A stretch of 64,000 nucleotides of DNA, taken from positions 2,108,001 to 2,172,000 of the forward strand of contig NZ_JAUSYY010000001.1 in the NCBI RefSeq assembly GCF_030817175.1. Reading direction: 5' to 3'. The notes under the pieces are model-generated. The model saw only the letters and a list, made by a program, of their open reading frames with translations. It had not been told where the DNA came from and did no database searches. This stretch comes from Agromyces ramosus (lineage in GTDB: Bacteria; Actinomycetota; Actinomycetes; Actinomycetales; Microbacteriaceae). Shown here in pieces: positions 52,976 through 59,043 of the stretch. The translations under genes were made by a program, and so were the position numbers. Within the stretch, counting starts at the first letter, position 1; each line of letters begins with the position of its first letter.

Positions 52976-53740
52976 ATGAGCGACGTGGAAGAGACGAGCG
53001 AGGATGCCGAGAGTATCGAGATCCCGCGGGCTGGAAGGTCGATACTCACCTGCCCCCGATGCGGCGTGCCCGCGCAACAGGTTTGGGCGACGCTGTGGCA
53101 GAACCGAGCCGACAACGTAGGTTGGGTGCAGCTTCATGACGAGCCCGAATCAGAGCGAAGCTGGAACGGTCTCCTGATAGGCGGCGTGGTCTGGCAATCC
53201 GCCCACTGTCAAGCGTGTGACCGTCGGTCGATTTGGCGCGGGGATTCGATCGCATACCCAATCACTTCGGGTGGCCCCGCCCCTCACAGGATGATGCCTG
53301 CGGACGTTCGCGAATTGTATGACGAGGCCAGCGAGGTGTTCGGCCTCTCACGTAAGGCCGGGGCGGCCTTGATCCGTGCTGCCCTTGAGAAGCTGATCCG
53401 GCAGCTCGACGACGGAGGCACTGAGAAGGACCGACTGCACGACCGTATCGCTCGGTTGAAGGGACGCGTGAGCGCGCCCCTCGGGCAGCTGCTCGACGTT
53501 GTGAGGTATCTCGGAAATGAGTCACTCCACGGAGTCGGTGAGGACGAACTCGTCTATCTGTACCTTCACGACGACACGAGCGGTGTTGGCGAGATGCTCT
53601 TCGATGCGGTGAACGATCTCGTCGATGAGTTGATCGCTCGTCCCGCTGCGATCGATGGAGCTTGGAAGAGACTCCCCGAAGGCGTCCGCGATTCGATTGA
53701 CCGCAAGCGTCGCAGCGCGGATGGCGCCGTTACACCTTGA
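52976..53740 (+). CDS. DUF4145-domain zinc protein (possible defence gene)
   Basis: The product is 254 residues. The N-terminal part has zinc-binding pairs CPRCGVPAQQVW and HCQACDRRSIW. The C-terminal part carries the DUF4145 pattern: GLSRKAGAALIRAALEKLI and then VVRYLGNESLHGVGED, the N-x(3)-H helix seen in this HEPN-like family. DUF4145 occurs in restriction and anti-phage genes (established association); its catalytic status here is unknown. It lies opposite to the terminase genes with GGGAG upstream of the ATG and overlaps the next minus gene by 11 nt at its end. Confidence 0.75.
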   Translation: MSDVEETSEDAESIEIPRAGRSILTCPRCGVPAQQVWATLWQNRADNVGWVQLHDEPESERSWNGLLIGGVVWQSAHCQACDRRSIWRGDSIAYPITSGGPAPHRMMPADVRELYDEASEVFGLSRKAGAALIRAALEKLIRQLDDGGTEKDRLHDRIARLKGRVSAPLGQLLDVVRYLGNESLHGVGEDELVYLYLHDDTSGVGEMLFDAVNDLVDELIARPAAIDGAWKRLPEGVRDSIDRKRRSADGAVTP

Positions 53741-53873
53741 CGTTGCCCTTGCGACAGTTCGGGCAGTTCGAGCGAGTGCAGCGGGTGTCGCAGTGCTTGC
53801 AGGAAGTCACGCCGCCTCGGCGGGCGGTCTTCGCTGTGCCGCAGATGCAGACGAGGTGCGCAGGGACAGGCAT
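53730..53873 (-). CDS. 47-aa zinc-finger peptide
   Basis: From ATG 53873 the frame encodes a basic product with HLVCICG, CKHCDTRC and NCPNCRKG, three Cys knuckles that can form a compact zinc fold. It starts 2 nt after the stop of the membrane peptide gene upstream. Its 3' end overlaps the convergent DUF4145 gene. Role unknown. Confidence 0.6.
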   Translation of the reverse strand: MPVPAHLVCICGTAKTARRGGVTSCKHCDTRCTRSNCPNCRKGNVKV

Positions 53874-53875
53874 GG

Positions 53876-53989
53876 TCAGTCACCGCGTGCGAAGAGCCAG
53901 ACGAGCCACGGCCAGCCGAGCTTCCCCCAGAGGACAACGACCGTGGCGCCGATGACGAGGCCGAACGAGTACCAGAGACCTGAGCGCAT
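53876..53989 (-). CDS. 37-aa membrane peptide
   Basis: A 37-codon frame from ATG 53989 gives one Trp-rich membrane helix (residues 4-33, FGLVIGATVVVLWGKLGWPW). GAGAGGGCAAGG is upstream. It lies 12 nt after another single-helix peptide gene and 2 nt before the zinc peptide gene. Confidence 0.55.
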   Translation of the reverse strand: MRSGLWYSFGLVIGATVVVLWGKLGWPWLVWLFARGD

Positions 53990-54001
53990 GACCTTGCCCT
54001 C

Positions 54002-54079
54002 TCAGGTGAGGATGCTCCAGAGGATCACCGCTGCTGTGCCGAGAGCTGCAAGGCAGATGACGACCTGTCGGGCGAGCAT
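54002..54079 (-). CDS. 25-aa membrane peptide
   Basis: The frame from ATG 54079 encodes a single hydrophobic helix (QVVICLAALGTAAVILWSIL) behind GGGAGG. It is the first of three tiny minus-strand genes before the small terminase. Small size keeps confidence moderate; the ribosome site and the matching neighbour support it. Confidence 0.5.
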   Translation of the reverse strand: MLARQVVICLAALGTAAVILWSILT

Positions 54080-54102
54080 CGCTGCCTCCCGGGGTACACG
54101 AA

Positions 54103-54128
54103 AAGGCCCCCGCGTGAGCGAGGGCCTT
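54103..54128 (-). terminator. Intrinsic terminator upstream of the late genes
   Basis: AAGGCCCTCGC pairs with GCGGGGGCCTT (one mismatch) around TCAC; on the minus strand TTTTCG follows. It should stop transcripts coming from the right, so the late genes need a promoter close downstream or antitermination. Confidence 0.7.
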
Positions 54129-54165
54129 CCGGAAGTTGACGCACTGATGCTGTGCGATGACTACG

Positions 54166-54387
54166 TTACAGCATTCGAACTACAGCGGTGTAATTCTCTG
54201 GCGTGTCGTTGCCGCAAATTCTAGTCGCTGTCGGAGAGGGCGTCGGCATTTCGGCGCTGCGCTCACGGCGAACAGCGGCCCATGTGGGGGATGCCGCGGT
54301 TAGCGTTGCCAGTACGGCAATCGCCCAGACGACGAGAGCCCCGACCCTTTCGGGCGGAGCTCTTGTCTTCGATCTGATGAACACCAT
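54166..54387 (-). CDS. Small exported or membrane protein (hypothetical)
   Basis: The frame encodes 73 residues from ATG 54387 with one hydrophobic segment (VGALVVWAIAVLATLTAASPTWA), which could be a signal peptide, and a Thr/Pro-rich mature part. The start is uncertain because no ribosome site is seen; TTG 54441 is an alternative. It ends just before the terminator at 54103-54128. Confidence 0.4.
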   Translation of the reverse strand: MVFIRSKTRAPPERVGALVVWAIAVLATLTAASPTWAAVRRERSAEMPTPSPTATRICGNDTPENYTAVVRML

Positions 54388-54625
54388 GCCGCGAGTTGGC
54401 GCTCGCGGGGAGTAGGAGACTGCCAGAAATGACAGCCGCAATCCCGATGTACTCGAACCATCGTATTACATATTCGCTAGGTGTCCACCTCTCCGGTCAT
54501 TGGACCGTGCGGGTGGACTGGGGCGGATGCCTCCGATCGATCCTCACGACGCTCGACGAGCTCGTGCAGATCAGCCTGCGGGCCGCACCGCTGTGGGTCC
54601 CGATGGTGGTGGTGCTACTGCGCGG

Positions 54626-54874
54626 CTAGGGTGACGGGCGGGGGTACCGATCGTCCCCGCCTGCACGCCCGTCTCCGAAATCGTCGCTGACCTCGCGCGC
54701 ATCGCCGTCCCACTTGCCGTCGCTGAGCATGTGCAGGTAGGCGGCGAACGCCGCCGGCTCCTCGCCGGGCTGGATGTCGTGCTCGGCGCAGTACTCCTCG
54801 AAGGACGGCTGCCGGTCCGCGTTCACGAACTCATTCTGACCCTTGGCGTGTGATTCCGCGGCGATTCGTTCCAT
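54626..54874 (-). CDS. 82-aa acidic hypothetical protein
   Basis: The frame from ATG 54874 gives an acidic soluble product with PSFEEYCAEHDIQPGEEPAA and YLHMLSDGKWDGD. It diverges from the membrane protein gene at 54892. No ribosome site is clear, so it may be leaderless or start at the internal GTG. No family recognised. Confidence 0.5.
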   Translation of the reverse strand: MERIAAESHAKGQNEFVNADRQPSFEEYCAEHDIQPGEEPAAFAAYLHMLSDGKWDGDAREVSDDFGDGRAGGDDRYPRPSP

Positions 54875-54891
54875 ACCGCTAGCGTTCGGCC

Positions 54892-55518
54892 ATGCGCGAC
54901 ATCGACTGGTCCGATGCCACCACGTTTGACTGGGTGGTCGAGTTATGGATACCGCTCGCACTTGGTATCGCGACGGTGGTCGTTGCCGTGGCAGCTGTGC
55001 GCGCTAGCAGCCGCGCCGGTCAACTCGCCGAGAAGGTCGAGATGGTGCGGATTGAGGAGGAGTCCCGCAGGGTCGATGAGAATCGTCGGCAGCGTGTCCT
55101 CGACATGGCGCAGACGGAGGCGCGTCTCCTCTGGACATGGTTCGACCTCGAGCTCAGCTCATTCTGGCGGTTCCAGCGCCCGACTCCTGAGCCCGAGCGC
55201 GATCCTGCGATCGCCAAACGCGCTGCTCAGGCTGCGCTTGCACATAGCTTTGTGCCAGGCGCTCGGGCGATGTTCGAGATCACAGAGTTCGACATCAGGA
55301 ACCGCCACGCAGATCTTCCTGCCGATGAAGTAGACGAATTCGGCACGGAACATGCTTCGCCGGAAGCTGAAGCCATCACGCAAACTCGAGACGAGCGAAC
55401 TCTGGGGCGCATCCACGACTGGGCGCTTGACCCGTTCGAGGCAGCTGGGCGCGTCGAGGCGGAGCTCGAGATGACCCGAATGCAGCCGGCGTTCTACCTC
55501 GCCTCCGCGGGTAGGTGA
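54892..55518 (+). CDS. Membrane-anchored cytoplasmic protein (accessory gene)
   Basis: The product is 208 residues with one helix near the N-terminus (residues 19-37, WIPLALGIATVVVAVAAV). A charged coiled coil follows (about 40-75), then a soluble helical domain rich in Glu/Arg. TAGCGT (54880-54885) ends 6 nt before the ATG: leaderless. It runs opposite to its neighbours. The layout resembles membrane-anchored sensors in phage exclusion systems, but no family is recognised. Confidence 0.65.
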   Translation: MRDIDWSDATTFDWVVELWIPLALGIATVVVAVAAVRASSRAGQLAEKVEMVRIEEESRRVDENRRQRVLDMAQTEARLLWTWFDLELSSFWRFQRPTPEPERDPAIAKRAAQAALAHSFVPGARAMFEITEFDIRNRHADLPADEVDEFGTEHASPEAEAITQTRDERTLGRIHDWALDPFEAAGRVEAELEMTRMQPAFYLASAGR

Positions 55519-55533
55519 CGTACATCATCGGGC

Positions 55534-56256
55534 TCAGGCACGGTCGGTCTCCGCCTCGTCGGGGTGCTCTTCGAGGTCCCACGCGAACCCGCGCACCCCG
55601 GAGGAGCCGACGACGCGGTACCCGCAGCAGCCGCACTCCACCGCGGAGCGCTCGAGGCCGCCGCGGCCGTCGGGCCGGTACGTCGCGGTGAGGGCGATGC
55701 GCTTCTCCCGGTCGTACCAGCGCTTCGGGGGCCGGCTGCCGGGGATCGGTCCGGAGTTGAGGATCTGCTCGAACCAGTCCATGCCGCACTCGGGGCAGTC
55801 GTACGGCTTGCGGGTGTGCGTGTCGATGAGTTCGAGCACGATCGGCGGGTGCAGTTTCGCGTTGATGGTGTGCTCCCACGGGCTCCACACCTTCCGCCAG
55901 AACTCAGCCTCATCGGCGGTGAGCGTTGGGTTGACGACCCTGTACCAGGCGCGCAGGTTAGCCTCGGGGGTGAGGTGCGGCATGAGGTCGGTGTCGGTGC
56001 GGAGCTGGTGCAGAATGATCCCGTCGAGGCGGTCGTACTGCTCGAGGGCGTCCGAGTCGAATGGGACGCTCGAGGTCGATGCGGCGAGACCGTTCCCGCC
56101 GGTTCGGTTGGAGGCGATCGCTTCGCGGAGCTGACCGATGAGCGGGTCGCGGCGCACCCACCGGGAGCGGCCGTCGATGATCGCACGGTACGGGTGCTCG
56201 ATGGTGAGGCGGTCGATGACGTCGAGGAGCTCGTCGCGGTCGGTGGTGGTGTTCAT
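55534..56256 (-). CDS. Phage protein with C-terminal zinc motif (240 aa)
   Basis: The product is 240 residues. The N-terminal 140 residues are helical and acidic. The rest contains YDCPECGMDWFE and VECGCCGYRVV, a split zinc ribbon. It is common in actinophage early regions; function unknown. The ATG at 56256 overlaps the preceding small gene (ATGA) and has AAGGAG upstream. Confidence 0.65.
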   Translation of the reverse strand: MNTTTDRDELLDVIDRLTIEHPYRAIIDGRSRWVRRDPLIGQLREAIASNRTGGNGLAASTSSVPFDSDALEQYDRLDGIILHQLRTDTDLMPHLTPEANLRAWYRVVNPTLTADEAEFWRKVWSPWEHTINAKLHPPIVLELIDTHTRKPYDCPECGMDWFEQILNSGPIPGSRPPKRWYDREKRIALTATYRPDGRGGLERSAVECGCCGYRVVGSSGVRGFAWDLEEHPDEAETDRA

Positions 56257-56387
56257 CGGGTCTCCTTCGGGTGGCAGTGGCAGGCGGGGTTGGCGCACCC
56301 GAAGCCGGGTGTCTTGCAGCACGCGCAGCACGGCTGGGCAGGCGTGCGGTCGCGGGTCGGCGGCGGGGCGTACGAGGGGCGGGTCAC
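56253..56387 (-). CDS. 44-aa Cys/His-rich peptide
   Basis: The GTG at 56387 overlaps the stop of the gene before it (GTGA), and its own TGA overlaps the next ATG (ATGA). The product carries CCACCKTPGFGCANPACHCH, dense in Cys and His, so it binds metal. Coupling on both sides supports it as a real gene. Confidence 0.6.
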   Translation of the reverse strand: MTRPSYAPPPTRDRTPAQPCCACCKTPGFGCANPACHCHPKETR

Positions 56388-56491
56388 GGCTCGCGCTCCA
56401 CACGAACCTCGGGAAGGCCATCGCCCTCGTCGTGGATGCCGAATCGGGCGACCTCAGCCTTCTCATCAGCGGACAACTCAGGGGCGGTCAC
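56384..56491 (-). CDS. 35-aa acidic peptide
   Basis: The GTG at 56491 overlaps the stop of the J-domain gene (GTGA), and its TGA overlaps the next GTG. The product contains APELSADEKAEVARFGIHDE and is strongly acidic. Function unknown; the coupled arrangement is the main support. Confidence 0.5.
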   Translation of the reverse strand: MTAPELSADEKAEVARFGIHDEGDGLPEVRVEREP

Positions 56492-57138
56492 GAGAGAAGC
56501 TCCTCAGCTGCCAGCACCTTCTGGAACAGCTCGGCCGAGCCGCCCGTGTCCGGGTGTGCCGTGCGCTTTGCCGCGCGCATGACGGCGCGCGGGCCCATGC
56601 CGTCGAGGTCCGCATCTCCAAGCAAGTCCATGATGAACAGCTCGGCGGCGGACACAGTCGCGAAGCCGGCGAATGTCGGCGTCGGCGCCTCGAGGGCGAG
56701 GAACCCGCGGTACTGCTCGCCGCGCGTTGTCACCCCGTACCGGTCGACTGCGCGCAGCTTCTCGAGGGAGAGCGCGATCGCACGGAGGTTGTCCTGCCAG
56801 GTGGTGAACGTGTCACACGGGTACGAGAGCGCCCCGTGCCGGGAGTCGAACGACAGGATCACTCCGGGATGCTCCGCCTTCGCCTGAGCGCGCGGCTTGC
56901 CGTCCTGACGGAAATCCTGAGGCGCGATCGCGACCAGCATCTCGGCGTTCTTCGCGCCGATCATCCGCAGTTCACGGTCGAGGATCTCGAGCGTGTTCGA
57001 GAGGGGCGTCGAGCGGCGGCTGTAGCCGTCGTATCCGGCCGTCTTGAACTTCGACCGCTCGCGCCGGCCGGCGGGCGTCAGCTCGCCGGGCCACTCTCGG
57101 ATCGGTCCCAGCGTGAGGCCATCGGGCCATTCGCTCAT
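56488..57138 (-). CDS. J-domain-like phage protein
   Basis: The product is 216 residues. The C-terminal 45 residues look like a J-domain: AVMRAAKRTAHPDTGGSAEL contains the HPD loop that stimulates DnaK, followed by FQKVLAAEELL. The first 160 residues are specific to phages and not recognised (VILSFDSRHGALSYP). It may recruit host DnaK to the phage replication complex (inference from the DnaJ analogy and position beside replication genes). Confidence 0.65.
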   Translation of the reverse strand: MSEWPDGLTLGPIREWPGELTPAGRRERSKFKTAGYDGYSRRSTPLSNTLEILDRELRMIGAKNAEMLVAIAPQDFRQDGKPRAQAKAEHPGVILSFDSRHGALSYPCDTFTTWQDNLRAIALSLEKLRAVDRYGVTTRGEQYRGFLALEAPTPTFAGFATVSAAELFIMDLLGDADLDGMGPRAVMRAAKRTAHPDTGGSAELFQKVLAAEELLS

Positions 57139-57461
57139 GATGCTTTCCTTCCGTTGGTGCGGGGCCGTCCCCGCTTCGTTTCGAACCCGAGATCGCGCAC
57201 GGTTGCGGCGACCCGGTGGGCGTCGAGCTGGAGGGTGTTGCTGATGTCAGCCACGGACCGGTGGAGAACTCGGAGGTCGCGGATCATGGTCCGCAGTTTC
57301 GGGTCCGGGATCGGGCTGACGAACCGCCTGGGTGTCTTCGGCGGCTCGACGATGCGGTGCACGCCGTCTGCGATGAGGTCAGCGACCTTGACGCCCTTCT
57401 CGTCGGCGATGCTCGCGAGACGTGCCCACACTCGGTCTGGCAGCGTCACGGTGACATTCAT
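57135..57461 (-). CDS. Small DNA-binding protein, RHH-like plus HTH-like
   Basis: The product is 108 residues. The first 42 residues (NVTVTLPDRVWARLASIADE) resemble a ribbon-helix-helix. The C-terminal half (HRSVADISNTLQLDAHRVAA) resembles a helix-turn-helix, with a basic tail GRPRTNGRKAS. Its ATG overlaps the replication protein stop (ATGA). It probably regulates or assists replication. Confidence 0.55.
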   Translation of the reverse strand: MNVTVTLPDRVWARLASIADEKGVKVADLIADGVHRIVEPPKTPRRFVSPIPDPKLRTMIRDLRVLHRSVADISNTLQLDAHRVAATVRDLGFETKRGRPRTNGRKAS

Positions 57462-58171
57462 GCTGCGAGTCCTCCCTCGTCGATGTGCTGCTGGACCTCG
57501 AGCGGCGACTGCGAGATCGCACGCGCCACGTACCGTTGCGGCCACTTCAGGTCGCCCTTCGACTTCGCCAGCAGATGACGGGCGATGCCGACTGCGACGT
57601 CGGGGGTGACGTCGCGCTGCGTCCACTTCCGGATCTGCTCGACGACCGCGGGGACGCTCGTGATGCCCGCCTGCGAAGCGAGGGCCTGCATTGCCGGTGA
57701 CAGATCACCCGAGTCAGTCGAGACGCTCGCGTCTACTTCTGGACGTGACTCGTTAGTCAGAGTCAAGTCACTGGGACTGGGACTGGGACTGGGGGACTCC
57801 GTGACAGGTGCGTTAGTAACGCCGTTATCCGAGGCGTGACGCTCCCGCCACGCCTTCTGCCGTGCCGCGTTCTTCGCCCGCGCCCGGTCGATCCGTTCCT
57901 TCTCCACCGACGCTTCGTCGTTGCCCGCCTGCTGCTTCCAGTCGTGGAACCGATAGCCTCCGTCGATGACGACCCATAGGCCCGCCTTCACGAGTCGATC
58001 TGCGAGTCTCTTCGTCCCCAGGCTCAGCACCATCTCGGTCGACACTTCGCCGCCGGTGGCGTACTTCTTGCAGAGGGCGCCGGCGCGAGCCCAGAGGCCC
58101 ATCGCCTCGTTGCCGGCGGCGAGCACCTTCGGGTGGAAGGGCATGTCGTCGTCCACAGGGAAGTACGGCAT
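57458..58171 (-). CDS. Replication initiator-like protein
   Basis: The product is 237 residues. The N-terminal winged-helix-like part is FHPKVLAAGNEAMGLWARAG and onward. A basic region (RARAKNAARQKAWRERHA) follows, then a Ser/Pro linker (SPSPSPSPS) and a C-terminal helical domain (about 155-237, WTQRDVTPDVAVGIARHLL). This is the layout of phage replisome-organiser/DnaD-like proteins. The linker is coded by a short tandem repeat (57771-57793). The TGA of the preceding gene and its ATG share a base. Confidence 0.65.
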   Translation of the reverse strand: MPYFPVDDDMPFHPKVLAAGNEAMGLWARAGALCKKYATGGEVSTEMVLSLGTKRLADRLVKAGLWVVIDGGYRFHDWKQQAGNDEASVEKERIDRARAKNAARQKAWRERHASDNGVTNAPVTESPSPSPSPSDLTLTNESRPEVDASVSTDSGDLSPAMQALASQAGITSVPAVVEQIRKWTQRDVTPDVAVGIARHLLAKSKGDLKWPQRYVARAISQSPLEVQQHIDEGGLAA

Positions 58172-58389
58172 CAGGTCCCCTCGCAGTCGCACGGCTTGAG
58201 TAGCCAGCACTCGGTGCAGACCTCGCGCTTCGCGTCACGGTCGAGCTCGGTCGCCGCGGCCGTGACCCCATCGCAGTCGTCGTGCACGACCGACTCGCCC
58301 TCGTACCGCACGCGATCGCCCGGCGAGATGTGCTCGCCACAGGAACCGCAGCGGCCGTGGTACCTCGCCTCGAAGCTCACTCGGTCCAC
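58171..58389 (-). CDS. 72-aa zinc-finger protein
   Basis: The frame contains RCGSCGEHISPGDRVRYEG and CTECWLLKPCDC, two Cys pairs in a treble-clef or ribbon arrangement. It overlaps the HNH gene by 13 nt upstream and shares TGATG with the initiator gene downstream. Probably nucleic-acid or protein binding. Confidence 0.65.
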   Translation of the reverse strand: MDRVSFEARYHGRCGSCGEHISPGDRVRYEGESVVHDDCDGVTAAATELDRDAKREVCTECWLLKPCDCEGT

Positions 58390-58829
58390 CCCATCGAGGT
58401 CATGCGCTCGCGCGCGTCGTTCTCACTGATCCCGGCCCACTTGCCGGCGTCGTCGTAGATGACCCACACGAGCTCGAGGTAGCTGAGCCGGGAGAGCACC
58501 CAACGCCGTGCGGGCCACTCGCGCCAGTCGCCCCAACCGGGCACACCCCAGCCGTCCTCTACAGCTGAGAGCGGATGCTCGGACTTCCACGCGTGGCAGC
58601 CGAGGCCGAGCACCTGCAGGTTCGAGGGGACGGTCCAGCCGCCCTGTGAGCGGTTGCGACGGTGGTCCCGCGCCGTGGGCCCGCAGTCACGCCGGCATCG
58701 CTGGCAGCTATCGAGGTCGCGGACCGTGGCGAGGTCGTAGGCGTCCCGCTCCTCCGCCTTCGTCGGCGGGGTCAGCTTCGGGCCGATCATGCTGCGCCCG
58801 CAGAAACTGAGAGTTTCCTGTGAATCCAT
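58377..58829 (-). CDS. HNH endonuclease-like protein
   Basis: The frame has an HNH/ββα-metal core: CQRCRRDCGPTARDHRRNRS, then NLQVLGLGCHAWK, with the DH pair, Asn and final His in order. The rest (WREWPARRWVLSRLSYLELV) is a phage-specific tail. Length is 150 residues from ATG 58829; ATG 58790 and GTG 58877 are alternatives, and none has a good ribosome site. It may nick DNA in replication or packaging. Confidence 0.65.
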   Translation of the reverse strand: MDSQETLSFCGRSMIGPKLTPPTKAEERDAYDLATVRDLDSCQRCRRDCGPTARDHRRNRSQGGWTVPSNLQVLGLGCHAWKSEHPLSAVEDGWGVPGWGDWREWPARRWVLSRLSYLELVWVIYDDAGKWAGISENDARERMTSMGWTE

Positions 58830-58873
58830 GGGAAGATAGAAACCCAGCCCAGCAAGAGGAAGGTCACCCCATG

Positions 58874-59038
58874 ACACGCCCCCTGAACGAGATCGCGGAA
58901 GCGCTCGAGAACCTCGCCGTCACCCCGACCACCGCGACCGCGGCGACCCTCCGTCGGCTCGCCGCCGAGATCCGTGAGCACGATGACTCGGACTTCTTCG
59001 ACATCATCCCCGGTCCGTCTCGACCGTTCGTTCTCTAG
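58874..59038 (+). CDS. 54-aa protein on the opposite strand
   Basis: GAGGAAGG lies 7 nt before the ATG, a good ribosome site. The product has an N-terminal helix rich in Ala/Leu (LNEIAEALENLAVTPTTATA) and an acidic end. It converges with the cytosine methyltransferase gene over 5 nt. Function unknown. Confidence 0.5.
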   Translation, partial: TRPLNEIAEALENLAVTPTTATAATLRRLAAEIREHDDSDFFDIIPGPSRPFVL

Positions 59039-59043
59039 AGCGC

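Noticed and set aside
54429..54629. Possible 66-aa plus-strand gene
   Set aside because: The ribosome site is 13 nt from the ATG, and the product has no recognisable features; no -10 box at the local spacing. Kept as non-coding for now.
57771..57793. Short tandem repeat (ggactg units) as a CRISPR or regulatory repeat
   Set aside because: It is in frame and simply encodes the Ser-Pro linker of the initiator-like protein.
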